NCBI RefSeq assembly: GCF_010994755.1
Contig: NZ_WHSB02000004.1
Coordinates: 558,001 to 622,000 of the forward strand
Length of the DNA stretch: 64,000 nt
Reading direction: 5' to 3'
DNA from: Shinella lacus
GTDB taxonomy: Bacteria > Pseudomonadota > Alphaproteobacteria > Rhizobiales > Rhizobiaceae
Positions 1-8,749 of the stretch are shown piece after piece; position 1 is the first letter of the stretch, and every line of letters starts with the position of its first letter. A program made the position numbers and the translations under genes. The notes under the pieces were generated by a model. That model did no database searches. It worked only from the letters and a program-made list of their open reading frames with translations, and was not told the DNA's origin.

Positions 1-49
1 CAGCGACGAACACAATAGCGCCGAGGCGGGCCAGCATCTTGCCGTCCAT
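1..49 (-). CDS. trbK: TrbK-alt-like entry exclusion protein, N-terminal fragment
   Basis: Only the first 16 codons are inside the window (start ATG at 47-49, reading left off the edge). They encode MDGKMLARLGAIVFVA, a short basic start followed by a hydrophobic stretch. This resembles the N-terminus of the small inner-membrane TrbK-alt proteins that follow trbJ in alphaproteobacterial trb operons. The position just downstream of trbJ fits. The role in entry exclusion is inferred from family and position only; the rest of the gene, and presumably trbL, trbF, trbG and trbI, lie beyond the left edge. Confidence 0.6.
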   Translation of the reverse strand, partial: MDGKMLARLGAIVFVA

Positions 50-71
50 AGAAAAATGCTCCTTCTGGTGG

Positions 72-839
72 TTACTTGCCGCTGTTGAACATCTGGGCGT
101 TGCCAGGCTGGTAGCCGGCGCCCGGCGTCAGGAAGCGGCGGCGCTGTTCACGCCCCTGTTCGGCAGCGGCGGCGCGTTCCGCATCGGCCAGCGCGCTCGC
201 CCGGCCATTGGCCGAGACGACCGCGACGAGATCGGAAAGCTGCTGCGACTGGAGTGCGAGGAGCTGGTTGCCCGCCTGCGTCGCCTGAAGCGCGCCGGTC
301 GCGCCCTGGCTCTGGCTGACAAGCGCCGACATCTGCGTGCGGTTCGAGTCGATGTTGCCGACGACGCCGGCCTGCACGCGCATCGCGTCCTGCAAGCCAC
401 CGACGGTGTTCTGCCAGCGCGAACGGGCATTGGCCACGAGCTGCTGATCGCTCGTGGACATCGAGACGTTCCCGTATTTCTGGGAGAACATCTGGTCGAT
501 CTGCTGGACGTTGAAGGCGATGCCCTGCGCCTGCTGGAGAAGCTGCTGGGTGCGCTGGACGTTCTGCTGAAGCTGCTGGAGCGCCGAGAACGGCAGGCTG
601 GTGAGGTTCTTCGCTTGATTGATGAGCATCTGCGCTTCGTTCTGAAGCGAGGTGATCTGGTGGGTGATCTGCTCCAGCGTGCGCGCGGCGGTCAGGACGT
701 TTTGCGCGTAATTGCTGGGATCGAAGACGATGATGGCGTGGGCCGGCGTCGCCACCATTGGCGACAGCGCGAGCGGCGCGGCCGCGAGCATGGTGGCGGC
801 GAGTGCCATGGCGCGCGAGCGGAAACGACGGATAATCAT
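72..839 (-). CDS. trbJ: Conjugal transfer protein TrbJ (VirB5-like, periplasmic)
   Basis: A 255-residue protein starting MIIRRFRSRAMALA, with a signal peptide that probably ends at the Ala-His-Ala near residue 37. The mature part is rich in Gln, Leu and Ala heptad-like stretches and begins VFDPSNYAQN, typical of TrbJ. TrbJ is the VirB5-like component exported to the periplasm or pilus tip of the IncP-type mating apparatus. The ATG at 837-839 sits 3 bases after the trbE stop, so the two are probably translationally coupled. An upstream extension of this frame overlaps trbE completely and lacks the signal peptide logic, so it was not used. Confidence 0.93.
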   Translation of the reverse strand: MIIRRFRSRAMALAATMLAAAPLALSPMVATPAHAIIVFDPSNYAQNVLTAARTLEQITHQITSLQNEAQMLINQAKNLTSLPFSALQQLQQNVQRTQQLLQQAQGIAFNVQQIDQMFSQKYGNVSMSTSDQQLVANARSRWQNTVGGLQDAMRVQAGVVGNIDSNRTQMSALVSQSQGATGALQATQAGNQLLALQSQQLSDLVAVVSANGRASALADAERAAAAEQGREQRRRFLTPGAGYQPGNAQMFNSGK

Positions 840-841
840 GG

Positions 842-3286
842 TCAGGACTCCTTTGCTGCTTCGGGGATCGGGAAAGTTGGGATGAGGTCGGCCGCCCAGG
901 CGGCGTCGCGGGCGCGCAGCCACGCGGCGAGAAAGCCGTCGCGGCCGTGTTCGACGACGAGGTTGGCGATCAGCGTCTGATCGGATTTGGAGGAGGCGGC
1001 GCAGAGCGCGAGGCCGACTTGCGCTAGGCCCAGCTCGAACAGGCGGTTGCCGCGCCGCGACTGGCAGTAATAGTCCCGCTTGGGCGTCGCCCGCGCCAGG
1101 ATTTCGATCTGGCGATCGTTGAGCCCGAAGCGGCGATAGATCGCCGTGATCTGCGGCTCGATCGCGCGTTCGTTCGGCAGCAAGAGCCGCGTCGGGCAGC
1201 TTTCGATGATGGCCGGGGCGATGCTCGAATTGTCGATGTCGCTGAGCGACTGCGTGGCGAAGATGACGGATGCATTCTTCTTGCGCAGCGTCTTCAGCCA
1301 TTCGCGTAGCTGGCCGGCGAAGCCGTCATCGTCCAGCGCCAGCCACCCTTCGTCGATGATGAGCAGCGTCGGGCGGCCGTCGAGCCGGTCGCCGATGCGA
1401 TGGAAGAGATAGGCGAGCACGGCGGGCGCGGCCCCGGTGCCGACCAGCCCTTCAATCTCGAACGCCTGCACGTCGGCGCTGCCCAGATGTTCGGCCTCGG
1501 CATCGAGCAGCCGGCCATAGGCCCCGCCGACGCAATAGGGCCGGAGCGCCTGCTTGATGTCGTTGGACTGGAGCAGGACGGCGAAGCCGGTGATGGTGCG
1601 CTCTTCGACCGGGGCGGACGCGAGCGAGGTCAGTGCCGTCCAGATGTGCTCCTTCACCTCGGGCGTGATCGCAATGCCCTCGCGCATCAGGATCGCGACG
1701 ATCCAGTCGGCCGCCCAGGCGCGTTCGTAAGAATCGTGGATGCGCGCGAGCGGCTGAAGCGAAACGGAAACGTCGGCGCCTTCTGTGAGGCCGCCACCGA
1801 GATCGTGCCAGTCGCCGCCCATGGCGAGCGCGGCGGCGCGGATCGAACCGCCAAAGTCGAAGGCGAAGACCTGGGAGCGTTCGTAGCGCCGGAACTGCAA
1901 GGCCATGAGGGCGAGCAGCACGGACTTGCCCGCGCCGGTCGGGCCGACGACCAGCGTATGGCCGACATCGCCGACATGAAGAGATAACCGGAACGGGGTC
2001 GAGCCTTCGGTCTTGCCGTAGAGCAAGGGGGGCGCACCGAAATGCTCGTCCCGTTCCGGCCCCGCCCACATCGCCGAAAGCGGGATCATGTGGGCGAGAT
2101 TCAAAGTGCTGATGGGTGGCTGGCGGACGTTGGCGTAGGCATGGCCGGGCAAGCTGCCGAGCCAGGCGTCCACCGCGTTGACGGTCTCGACCATAGCCGT
2201 GAAGTCCCGGCCCTGGATAACCTTCTCGACAAGGCGTAGCTTCTCGTCGGCAAGACGCGGATCGGCGTCCCAGACGGTGATCGTGGCCGTCACGTAGGCC
2301 ATGCCCGCCATGTCGGCCCCGAGTTCCTGCAAGGCCATGTCGGCGTCGAGCGCCTTGTTGGCAGCGTCGGTATCGACAAGCGCCGACGCCTCGTTGGTCA
2401 TGACTTCCTTGAGGATCGCGGCGATCGACTTGCGCTTGGCGAACCACTGGCGGCGGATTTTGGTGAGGAGCTTGGTCGCGTCGGTCTTGTCGAGCAGGAT
2501 CGCGCGGGTGCTCCAGCGATACGGGAACGCGAGCCGATTCAAATCGTCGAGCAGGCCGGGCGTCGTCGCGGTCGGAAAACCGACGATGGTGAGGATGCGC
2601 AGATGTTCGCTGCCAAGGCGCGGTTCGAGCCCGCCGGTGAGCGGCTGATCGGCGAGCAGCGCATCGAGATAGATCGGCGTTTCGGGAACGCGGACGCGAT
2701 GCCGGTTGGTCGAGACAGTCGAATGCAGATAGGTCAGTGTTTCGCTGTCATCGAGCCAGGCGCATTCCGGCATGAAGCCATCGAGCAGCGCCAGCACGCG
2801 ATCGGTCCGATCGGCGAAGCTGCGCAGGATCTCTTGCGGATCGACGCCGGTGCGCTCGCGGCCCTCGTAAAGCCAGGTCTCGGCGCGGGCGGCTTCCTCT
2901 GCCGGGGGCAGATAGAGGAAGGTCAGATAGTAGCCCGACACGAAATGCGCGCCGGCTTCCTCGAAATCGGCCTTGCGCTCGGCGTCGACCAGGCCGGACG
3001 CCGGGTCGGGAAGGATGCTGTCGGGATAGGTCGCGGCCTCATGGCGCTGCGCCTCGACGAAGATCGACCAGCCGGAGCCGAGACGGCGGAAGGCGTTGTT
3101 GATGCGGCCGGCGACGGCGACCAACTCGGCGGCGACGGCGCTGTCGAGATCGGGACCGCGAAAGCGCGCCGTGCGCTGGAAGCTGCCGTCCTTGTTGAGC
3201 ACGACGCCTTCGGCTGCGAGCGCGACCCAGGGCAGATAGTCGGCAAGGCGGCTGGCGGTGCGGCGATATTCGGCGAGGTTCATCAT
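842..3286 (-). CDS. trbE: Conjugal transfer ATPase TrbE (VirB4 family)
   Basis: An 814-residue VirB4/TrbE ATPase that energises pilus assembly and substrate transfer at the inner membrane. The N-terminal half carries the usual TrbE sequence (MMNLAEYRRTASRLADYLPW at the start). The nucleotide-binding half has Walker A GPTGAGKS near residue 450 and Walker B LLIIDEGWLAL near residue 640. Length is normal for the family. It lies in the order trbB-C-D-E-J on the minus strand, 14 bases after trbD. Two adjacent ATG codons can start it; the first is given. Confidence 0.96.
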   Translation of the reverse strand: MMNLAEYRRTASRLADYLPWVALAAEGVVLNKDGSFQRTARFRGPDLDSAVAAELVAVAGRINNAFRRLGSGWSIFVEAQRHEAATYPDSILPDPASGLVDAERKADFEEAGAHFVSGYYLTFLYLPPAEEAARAETWLYEGRERTGVDPQEILRSFADRTDRVLALLDGFMPECAWLDDSETLTYLHSTVSTNRHRVRVPETPIYLDALLADQPLTGGLEPRLGSEHLRILTIVGFPTATTPGLLDDLNRLAFPYRWSTRAILLDKTDATKLLTKIRRQWFAKRKSIAAILKEVMTNEASALVDTDAANKALDADMALQELGADMAGMAYVTATITVWDADPRLADEKLRLVEKVIQGRDFTAMVETVNAVDAWLGSLPGHAYANVRQPPISTLNLAHMIPLSAMWAGPERDEHFGAPPLLYGKTEGSTPFRLSLHVGDVGHTLVVGPTGAGKSVLLALMALQFRRYERSQVFAFDFGGSIRAAALAMGGDWHDLGGGLTEGADVSVSLQPLARIHDSYERAWAADWIVAILMREGIAITPEVKEHIWTALTSLASAPVEERTITGFAVLLQSNDIKQALRPYCVGGAYGRLLDAEAEHLGSADVQAFEIEGLVGTGAAPAVLAYLFHRIGDRLDGRPTLLIIDEGWLALDDDGFAGQLREWLKTLRKKNASVIFATQSLSDIDNSSIAPAIIESCPTRLLLPNERAIEPQITAIYRRFGLNDRQIEILARATPKRDYYCQSRRGNRLFELGLAQVGLALCAASSKSDQTLIANLVVEHGRDGFLAAWLRARDAAWAADLIPTFPIPEAAKES

Positions 3287-3300
3287 TGCTTGCGCCTCCT

Positions 3301-3579
3301 TCAGACCGCGAGATGACCGGGAATGCGCAGATGCCGGCGCCCGACCTCCACGAAGAGCGGATCGCGCTTGGCCGCCCAGACCGCCGCGAAATGGCCGACG
3401 GCCCAGATGAGCAGGCCGACCAACCAGAGGCGCAGGCCGAGGCCCACGGCCCCGGCCAGCGTCCCGTTGAGGATCGCGATGGAGCGCGGCGCGCCGCCGA
3501 GCAGGATGTGCTCGGTCAGCGCGCGGTGAACCGGGACGGTGAAGCCCGGCACGTCCAGTTGCTCGAACGCGACCGCCAT
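3301..3579 (-). CDS. trbD: Conjugal transfer protein TrbD (VirB3-like)
   Basis: A 92-residue inner-membrane protein with a hydrophobic hairpin in its middle (GAVGLGLRLWLVGLLIWAVG), flanked by a polar N-terminus and a basic C-terminus. Size, position between trbC and trbE, and the PxHRALTEHILLGG-type N-terminal sequence match TrbD, the VirB3-like partner of the TrbE ATPase. Its ATG shares one base with the trbC stop codon, which points to coupled translation. Confidence 0.92.
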   Translation of the reverse strand: MAVAFEQLDVPGFTVPVHRALTEHILLGGAPRSIAILNGTLAGAVGLGLRLWLVGLLIWAVGHFAAVWAAKRDPLFVEVGRRHLRIPGHLAV

Positions 3580-3911
3580 CAGACGAGCGCCCCGCCGCCG
3601 AACGAGAAGAACGACAGGAAGAAGCTCGACGCCGCGAAGGCGATCGACAGGCCGAACACGATCTGGATCAGCTTGCGGAAGCCGCCCGACGTGTCACCGA
3701 AGGCGAGCGCCAGGCCCGTCGCGATGATGATGATGACCGCGACGATCTTGGCGACAGGTCCCTCGATCGACTGAAGGATTTTCTGAAGCGGCGCTTCCCA
3801 CGGCATGGATGAGCCGGAGGCATGGGCAGCCGGAACGAGGATGAGATTGACGTAGGCGAAGGTGGCGGCGGTCGCGATCGTGCGACGCACGCGCGTGGTG
3901 GCGCGGATCAT
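3579..3911 (-). CDS. trbC: Conjugal transfer pilin TrbC (VirB2-like)
   Basis: A 110-residue prepilin with a long N-terminal signal that likely ends after Ala-His-Ala near residue 31, followed by two hydrophobic segments (around residues 50-70 and 85-105). TrbC is the major pilin precursor of IncP-type systems and is normally processed by the TraF peptidase, a gene also present in this window. The ATG overlaps the trbB stop by four bases (ATGA). Confidence 0.93.
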   Translation of the reverse strand: MIRATTRVRRTIATAATFAYVNLILVPAAHASGSSMPWEAPLQKILQSIEGPVAKIVAVIIIIATGLALAFGDTSGGFRKLIQIVFGLSIAFAASSFFLSFFSFGGGALV

Positions 3912-4903
3912 GAGGGTTCTCCTGTGCTGGTGAGGGTGGCCAAAGGGCTGGGGTGCGTGATGCGGTAGTCGCCGTCCGGGCCGAGCCCTTCGACACGGGC
4001 GAGTTCGACGAGCCGTCGCGCGGACCCGCGGCCGGAGAGGACGGCAACAAGGTCGATGGTCTCCGCGATCAGCGCGCGCGAGACCGTGACGACGGCTTCC
4101 TGGATGAGCTGTTCGAGCCGGCGCAGCGCCCCGATGCCGGTTCCGGCATGGATGGTGCCGACGCCGCCGGGATGGCCGGTGCCCCAGGCTTTGAGGAGGT
4201 CGAGCGCTTCGGCGCCGCGCACCTCGCCGATCGGGATGCGATCAGGGCGCAGGCGCAGCGACGAGCGGACGAGATCGGAGAGCGTCGCCACGCCATCTTT
4301 CGTTCGCAGCGAGACGAGGTTTTCCGCGCGGCATTGCAGCTCGCGCGTATCCTCGATGATGACGACGCGATCGGCGGTCTTCGCCACTTCGGCGAGCAGC
4401 GCGTTGGTCAGCGTGGTCTTGCCGGTGGAGGTGCCGCCCGCGACGAGGATGTTGGCGCGCGCTGCGACGGCTTCGCGCAGCGTCACGGCCTGATCGGCGC
4501 GCATGATTCCGGCGGCCACATAGTCGTCGAGCGTGAAGACGGCGACGGCGGGTTTGCGGATGGCGAAGGCTGGTGACGCGACGACGGGAGGAAGCAGGCC
4601 CTCGAACCGCTCGCCGGTTTCGGGCAGCTCGGCCGAGACGCGCGGGCTTCGGGCGTGAACCTCCGCGCCGACATGATGGGCGACCAGGCGCACGATGCGC
4701 TCACCGTCGGCGGGCGACAGGATTTCGCCGGTGTCGGACAGTCCTTCGGAGAGCCGGTCGATCCAGATGCGCCCGTCAGGGTTCAGCATCACCTCGACGA
4801 CGGCGGGGTCTTCCAGAAAGCGTGCGATGGCCGGGCCGAGCGCGGTGCGGAGCATTCGCGCGCCGCGTTGGATCGCCTCCGGTTTCTGGTGAGAAGAAGT
4901 CAT
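3908..4903 (-). CDS. trbB: Conjugal transfer ATPase TrbB (VirB11 family)
   Basis: A 331-residue VirB11-like hexameric ATPase of the mating channel. Visible motifs are Walker [10 protein letters not shown] in the middle, the Asp box [10 protein letters not shown], and the His box region [14 protein letters not shown], all in the family order. It is the first gene of the trb operon. The start ATG at 4901-4903 follows a GGGGACGAC stretch that may serve as a weak ribosome binding site, and a 14-bp palindrome lies about 37 bases further upstream. Confidence 0.95.
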   Translation of the reverse strand: MTSSHQKPEAIQRGARMLRTALGPAIARFLEDPAVVEVMLNPDGRIWIDRLSEGLSDTGEILSPADGERIVRLVAHHVGAEVHARSPRVSAELPETGERFEGLLPPVVASPAFAIRKPAVAVFTLDDYVAAGIMRADQAVTLREAVAARANILVAGGTSTGKTTLTNALLAEVAKTADRVVIIEDTRELQCRAENLVSLRTKDGVATLSDLVRSSLRLRPDRIPIGEVRGAEALDLLKAWGTGHPGGVGTIHAGTGIGALRRLEQLIQEAVVTVSRALIAETIDLVAVLSGRGSARRLVELARVEGLGPDGDYRITHPSPLATLTSTGEPS

Positions 4904-4940
4904 GTCGTCCCCAAGATTTGAAGGGGATGCAACAGACAGT

Positions 4941-4954
4941 TCCCCGATCGGGGA
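4941..4954. promoter_or_regulatory. Perfect 14-bp palindrome upstream of trbB, candidate operator
   Basis: TCCCCGATCGGGGA is its own reverse complement. It lies in the 142-bp gap between the copG stop and the trbB start, about 37 bases before the trbB ATG, where a promoter or operator would be expected. It does not resemble the Ti-plasmid tra box as I know it. The regulator is unknown. Confidence 0.5.
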
Positions 4955-4955
4955 T

Positions 4956-4979
4956 GATTAAAAGAGCCCGAAATCGGGC
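4956..4979 (-). terminator. Rho-independent terminator after the traG-copG unit
   Basis: Read on the minus strand, GCCCGA-TT-TCGGGC forms a 6-bp GC-rich stem and is followed at once by TCTTTTAATC. It lies about 67 bases downstream of the copG stop and just before the trbB promoter region, so it would separate the traG-copG transcript from the trb operon. The stem is short, hence moderate confidence. Confidence 0.55.
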
Positions 4980-5045
4980 CTGTTCAACAAGTATCGAGAG
5001 CCGTGCGGCGGTCGACGGCTATCGGCGGTGAATAGGACGGGTCGA

Positions 5046-5510
5046 TTATTCTTGCGGTACGCCGTTCGTATCTTTCTGGTCTGTTGCCGGACCTTCGGGG
5101 ATGGACTCGACGTCGCGCGAAAGCTCTTTCAGGAACCTGTCGCCGCTCGCCAGACGGCGGCCGAGATTCTGTATGAAGCCCTCGAACCGCTCGGCGCCTT
5201 TCGCGCGTGCGGCGGCCTGAGCGTTCTCCGGCAGCGGCGGCGTAGAGGAGAGCCAGATCAGGACGAAGAGCGAGAGCGTCTCGCCGAGCACGGCGAGATC
5301 TTCGTCGAGCGTGTCGATCTGGCGGCCGAGCTTGTCGAGGCGGCGCGACATGGCCGCCTCCAGCTTCTCGGTCGTGTCGCCGGAGAGGAACGACGCGACG
5401 GCGGCCTCCACGATGGCTGATGCCGAGACCTTGCGGCGCATCGCCAGGGCGTCGACCTGTTTGAGCAAGGTGGGATCGAAATAGACATTCCTGCGGGTGC
5501 GGGTCGGCAT
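5046..5510 (-). CDS. CopG/RHH-type protein of the conjugation cluster
   Basis: A 154-residue protein. The N-terminal 45 residues (MPTRTRRNVYFDPTLLKQVD onward) look like a ribbon-helix-helix DNA-binding fold. They are followed by a coiled-coil-like stretch (LEAAMSRRLDKLGRQIDTLD) and a short hydrophobic helix (LSLFVLIWLSSTPPL). This type of CopG protein is commonly found between traG and trbB in alphaproteobacterial ICEs. The ATG at 5508-5510 is 11 bases beyond the traG stop, so the two are probably co-transcribed. Autoregulation or a relaxosome accessory role is possible but not shown by the sequence. Confidence 0.85.
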   Translation of the reverse strand: MPTRTRRNVYFDPTLLKQVDALAMRRKVSASAIVEAAVASFLSGDTTEKLEAAMSRRLDKLGRQIDTLDEDLAVLGETLSLFVLIWLSSTPPLPENAQAAARAKGAERFEGFIQNLGRRLASGDRFLKELSRDVESIPEGPATDQKDTNGVPQE

Positions 5511-5520
5511 GGCGCGGTCC

Positions 5521-7503
5521 TTACAGTTCGATGCCGTCGCCGGGGTCGAGCGAGGCTTGCCGCGCGACCATCCGCATGCGGCTGCGCATGGCGTTGGCCT
5601 TGGCGGCATCGACATCGGGGTCGTCGTCCAGAAGCTCGAACTCCTGTGCCGGCGACGGCGGCGGGGTGATCTCTTCGTGCTCGGGCAATTCCGGCTCACG
5701 GCGGATACCGGCATTGGCCGGATCGCCGCCGTCTTCGCCCGCGCCCGTCGCGCTCGTCTGACCTGCCGCCGCGACGACGCGGCCCGACCAGTCGTCGGAC
5801 GTGGCGGTGTTCGCGGGAGCGGTCGCCAGCTCGGGTGGCGTGATGATGCGCTCCTGCAAACGCGCATCCTCGAAATAGCGGGCCTTGGTGGCGCGGATCG
5901 GCGGCGTGCCGGCGACCATGACGATTTCCTCGGACGGCGGGAGCTGCATGATTTCTCCGGGCGTCATCAGCGGCCGGGCCGTTTCCTGCCGCGAGACCAT
6001 CAGATGGCCGAGCCAGGGCGAGAGACGATGGCCGGCATAGTTGGTGGAATCGCGCAGTTCGGTCGCCGTGCCGAGCGCATCGGACACGCGCTTGGCGGTG
6101 CGCTCGTCGTTGGTCGCGAAGCTGACGCGCACATGGCAATTGTCGAGGATGGCGTTGTTCGGCCCATAGGCACGTTCGATCTGGTTGAGCGATTGGGCGA
6201 TCAGGAAGCCCTTGAGGCCGTAGCCCGCCATGAAGGCGAGCGCCGATTCAAAGAAGTCGAGGCGCCCCAGCGCCGGAAACTCGTCGAGCATCAAGAGCAG
6301 CCGGTGGCGCTTCGTCGTCGCGGTCAACTCCTCGGTGAGCCGGCGGCCGATCTGGTTGAGGATGAGGCGGATGAGCGGCTTGGTGCGATTGATGTCGGAT
6401 GGCGGCACGACGAGGTAGAGGCTGACCGCCCTCTTGCCGCCGACGAGATCGGCGATGCGCCAGTCGCAGCGCGCCGTGACGCGGGCCACGACGGGATCGC
6501 GGTAGAGGCCGAGAAACGACATGGCGGTCGAGAGCACGCCGGAGCGTTCGTTGTCGGATTTGTTCAGCAGCTCGCGCGCCGACGATGCAATGACGGGATG
6601 GACGCCGGCTTCGCCGAGATGCGGCGTGTCCATCATCTTCCGCAAGGTGGCTTCTACCGGGCGGCGCGGATCGGAGAGGAAATTGGCGACGCCCGCCAGC
6701 GTCTTGTCCTTCTCCGCGTAGAGGACGTGCAGGATCGCCCCGACAAGCAGGCTGTGGCTGGTCTTTTCCCAGTGATTGCGCTTGTCGAGACTGCCTTCGG
6801 GATCGACCAGAATGTCCGCGATGTTCTGCACGTCGCGGACCTCCCATTCCCCCTGCCGGACTTCGAGCAGCGGATTGTAGGCCGACGATCGGGCATTGGT
6901 CGGATCGAACAGCAGCACGCGGCCGTGCCTGGCGCGAAAGCCCGCCGTCAGCGTCCAGTTCTCACCCTTGATGTCGTGGACGATGCAGCTTCCCGGCCAG
7001 GTCAGCAGCGTCGGTACGACCAGGCCGACGCCCTTGCCGGATCGCGTCGGCGCGAAGCACAGGACATGCTCCGGGCCGTCATGGCGCAGATAGTCCCGTT
7101 CGTATTTTCCGAGCACGACGCCATCAAGGTCGAGCAGGCCCGCCACAAGCACCTCCTCCTTCTCAGCCCATCGCGCCGAACCGTAGGTCGCGACGTTGCG
7201 GGCTTCGCGCGCGCGGATGAGGGACATGAGAATCGCGGCGGCGATGGCGATGAAGCCGCCGGATGCGGCGATGATCGAGCCTTCGGTGAAGATCGACGGC
7301 GCATAGGCGTCGTAGGAAAACCACCACCAGAAGAAGGCCGGCGGGTAGTAGATCGGAACGCCCGCCAGCTCGAACCAAGGCTGACCGAGTTGCGGCTGAA
7401 AGCCGAGCCGCCACGCGGTCCATTGCGTCGCCGCCCAGGTCATGACGAGAACTATGGTCAGAACGACGGTGATCTGACCCCAGAGGATTCGGCCGCCACG
7501 CAT
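5521..7503 (-). CDS. traG: Type IV coupling protein TraG (VirD4 family)
   Basis: A 660-residue coupling protein linking the relaxosome to the mating channel. Two N-terminal membrane segments (around residues 5-28 and 65-95) precede the cytoplasmic ATPase domain with Walker A PTRSGKGVG near residue 185 and Walker B LLLMLDEFPAL in the second half. The C-terminus is acidic and low complexity. The ATG at 7501-7503 was chosen; an in-frame TTG 18 bases upstream is possible but less likely. It precedes copG on the minus strand. Confidence 0.95.
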   Translation of the reverse strand: MRGGRILWGQITVVLTIVLVMTWAATQWTAWRLGFQPQLGQPWFELAGVPIYYPPAFFWWWFSYDAYAPSIFTEGSIIAASGGFIAIAAAILMSLIRAREARNVATYGSARWAEKEEVLVAGLLDLDGVVLGKYERDYLRHDGPEHVLCFAPTRSGKGVGLVVPTLLTWPGSCIVHDIKGENWTLTAGFRARHGRVLLFDPTNARSSAYNPLLEVRQGEWEVRDVQNIADILVDPEGSLDKRNHWEKTSHSLLVGAILHVLYAEKDKTLAGVANFLSDPRRPVEATLRKMMDTPHLGEAGVHPVIASSARELLNKSDNERSGVLSTAMSFLGLYRDPVVARVTARCDWRIADLVGGKRAVSLYLVVPPSDINRTKPLIRLILNQIGRRLTEELTATTKRHRLLLMLDEFPALGRLDFFESALAFMAGYGLKGFLIAQSLNQIERAYGPNNAILDNCHVRVSFATNDERTAKRVSDALGTATELRDSTNYAGHRLSPWLGHLMVSRQETARPLMTPGEIMQLPPSEEIVMVAGTPPIRATKARYFEDARLQERIITPPELATAPANTATSDDWSGRVVAAAGQTSATGAGEDGGDPANAGIRREPELPEHEEITPPPSPAQEFELLDDDPDVDAAKANAMRSRMRMVARQASLDPGDGIEL

Positions 7504-7627
7504 ACAGGCTCCAATCGGCAAAAATGTCGGAGCCGATCAGAGAATGGGTGTTTTCGCGACAGGCAACAGGAAAGATGGAGCGGGAGGGCTGCCGGATACT
7601 CTGGCGTACAAATTGGATAGGTTTGCG

Positions 7628-8638
7628 TTATGCCTTGGTTTGTTCGCGGGATTGTGGAGTCGAGCCGCTAAGAACCTGAGTGAGCTGGGCTGAGCGCCCC
7701 ATTTCGTCAGCGAGTGCAAGTAGGTTCCGCAGCGCCGCGCCGCGGTGATGCGGCGACCAGACTGCGGAAAATGAAACCGACACAGGTTCGTCTGCAATGA
7801 GAAGAAAGACCAAGCCGGAAGTTGGCAAAAGCGACGCGGCCTGCCCGACAATGGTGATGCCGAATCCTTGCTCGACCATTGATTGCAACGTGGTTTGCCC
7901 GACATCGAAACGGAGGATTGAGGGGGCGGACCAGCGACCGGCTAGGCGCGCCAAGATATGGTCATAAACTTGCGGCCCGGCGCCACTATATCGGACGAGG
8001 AACGTCTCCGCTGCCAGATCTGACCACGTGACGTAGGAGCGCTCGGCAAGCGGATGGTTTGTTGGTAGCGCTGCCATCAGCGCTTCGGTCCATATCTGTC
8101 GTGAGTGGCAATCCGGAGGGTCGGGTGTTCCTGCTACGAATGCTATGTCCAAGTGGGCAGCGCGGAGCTGCATTACCGCCTCGCGCGCAGTGCCTTCGGT
8201 GATCTCTACCTCAATACCTGGATGCCGCTCTCGATAATGTTGCAAAAGAGTAGCGAGGAAGCCGCCAGGGATCAGAGCGTGAATACCGACTCGAAGACGC
8301 CCCTGCTCACCGCGCGAGAACATGCCGGCGGTTCTAACGGTCTGGTCGAGTTGATCGATTGCCAAAGCAACGCCTTCGATAAAGTGCCGGCCCGCTTGTG
8401 TGATGCGCACGCCTCGCGTGTGGCGTTCGAAGAGAAGTATACCAAGTTCTTCTTCGAGCATTTTCACGCGCGCGCTGACACTCGATTGAGTAACCCCAAG
8501 CGCATTGGCCGCGTGACGGAAATTCAGATGCTCAGCGACAGCGAGTGTCTGTACAAGTGACATCATCGGAATACGACCGCCAAGCAGCAATGGGTTTGCT
8601 GGCATTTGAGGCATCTTGCTCAGTTTCCGACGGCGCAT
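7628..8638 (-). CDS. LysR-family transcriptional regulator
   Basis: A 336-residue LysR protein. A winged HTH lies at about residues 28-85 (LAVAEHLNFRHAANALGVTQ and SVSARVKMLEEELGILLFER), followed by the periplasmic-binding-protein-like effector domain. The N-terminus is about 20 residues longer than usual, and a later in-frame ATG (MMSLVQ) could be the true start. It lies between traG and the AraC gene, all on the minus strand but separated by more than 100 bases on each side. Its target and ligand are not evident. It marks the left end of the non-conjugation cargo. Confidence 0.88.
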   Translation of the reverse strand: MRRRKLSKMPQMPANPLLLGGRIPMMSLVQTLAVAEHLNFRHAANALGVTQSSVSARVKMLEEELGILLFERHTRGVRITQAGRHFIEGVALAIDQLDQTVRTAGMFSRGEQGRLRVGIHALIPGGFLATLLQHYRERHPGIEVEITEGTAREAVMQLRAAHLDIAFVAGTPDPPDCHSRQIWTEALMAALPTNHPLAERSYVTWSDLAAETFLVRYSGAGPQVYDHILARLAGRWSAPSILRFDVGQTTLQSMVEQGFGITIVGQAASLLPTSGLVFLLIADEPVSVSFSAVWSPHHRGAALRNLLALADEMGRSAQLTQVLSGSTPQSREQTKA

Positions 8639-8749
8639 TTCTAGTCCCTACTGAAAGATTGTAATGGCGCGATCCTCTCTAGGGATGGACCCGCGAGCCG
8701 AATGATCACATGCAGCGCCAGTCATCGCCGCCGGTATGATTCCTCCGGG

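Noticed and set aside
72-1301. Long upstream extension of trbJ
   Set aside because: The extension lies wholly within trbE in another frame; the signal peptide starts at the ATG at 839.
5497-7620. A 707-codon plus-strand open frame opposite traG
   Set aside because: It mirrors traG in another frame; its product is Arg/Asp-rich without family features, while traG has all coupling-protein motifs.
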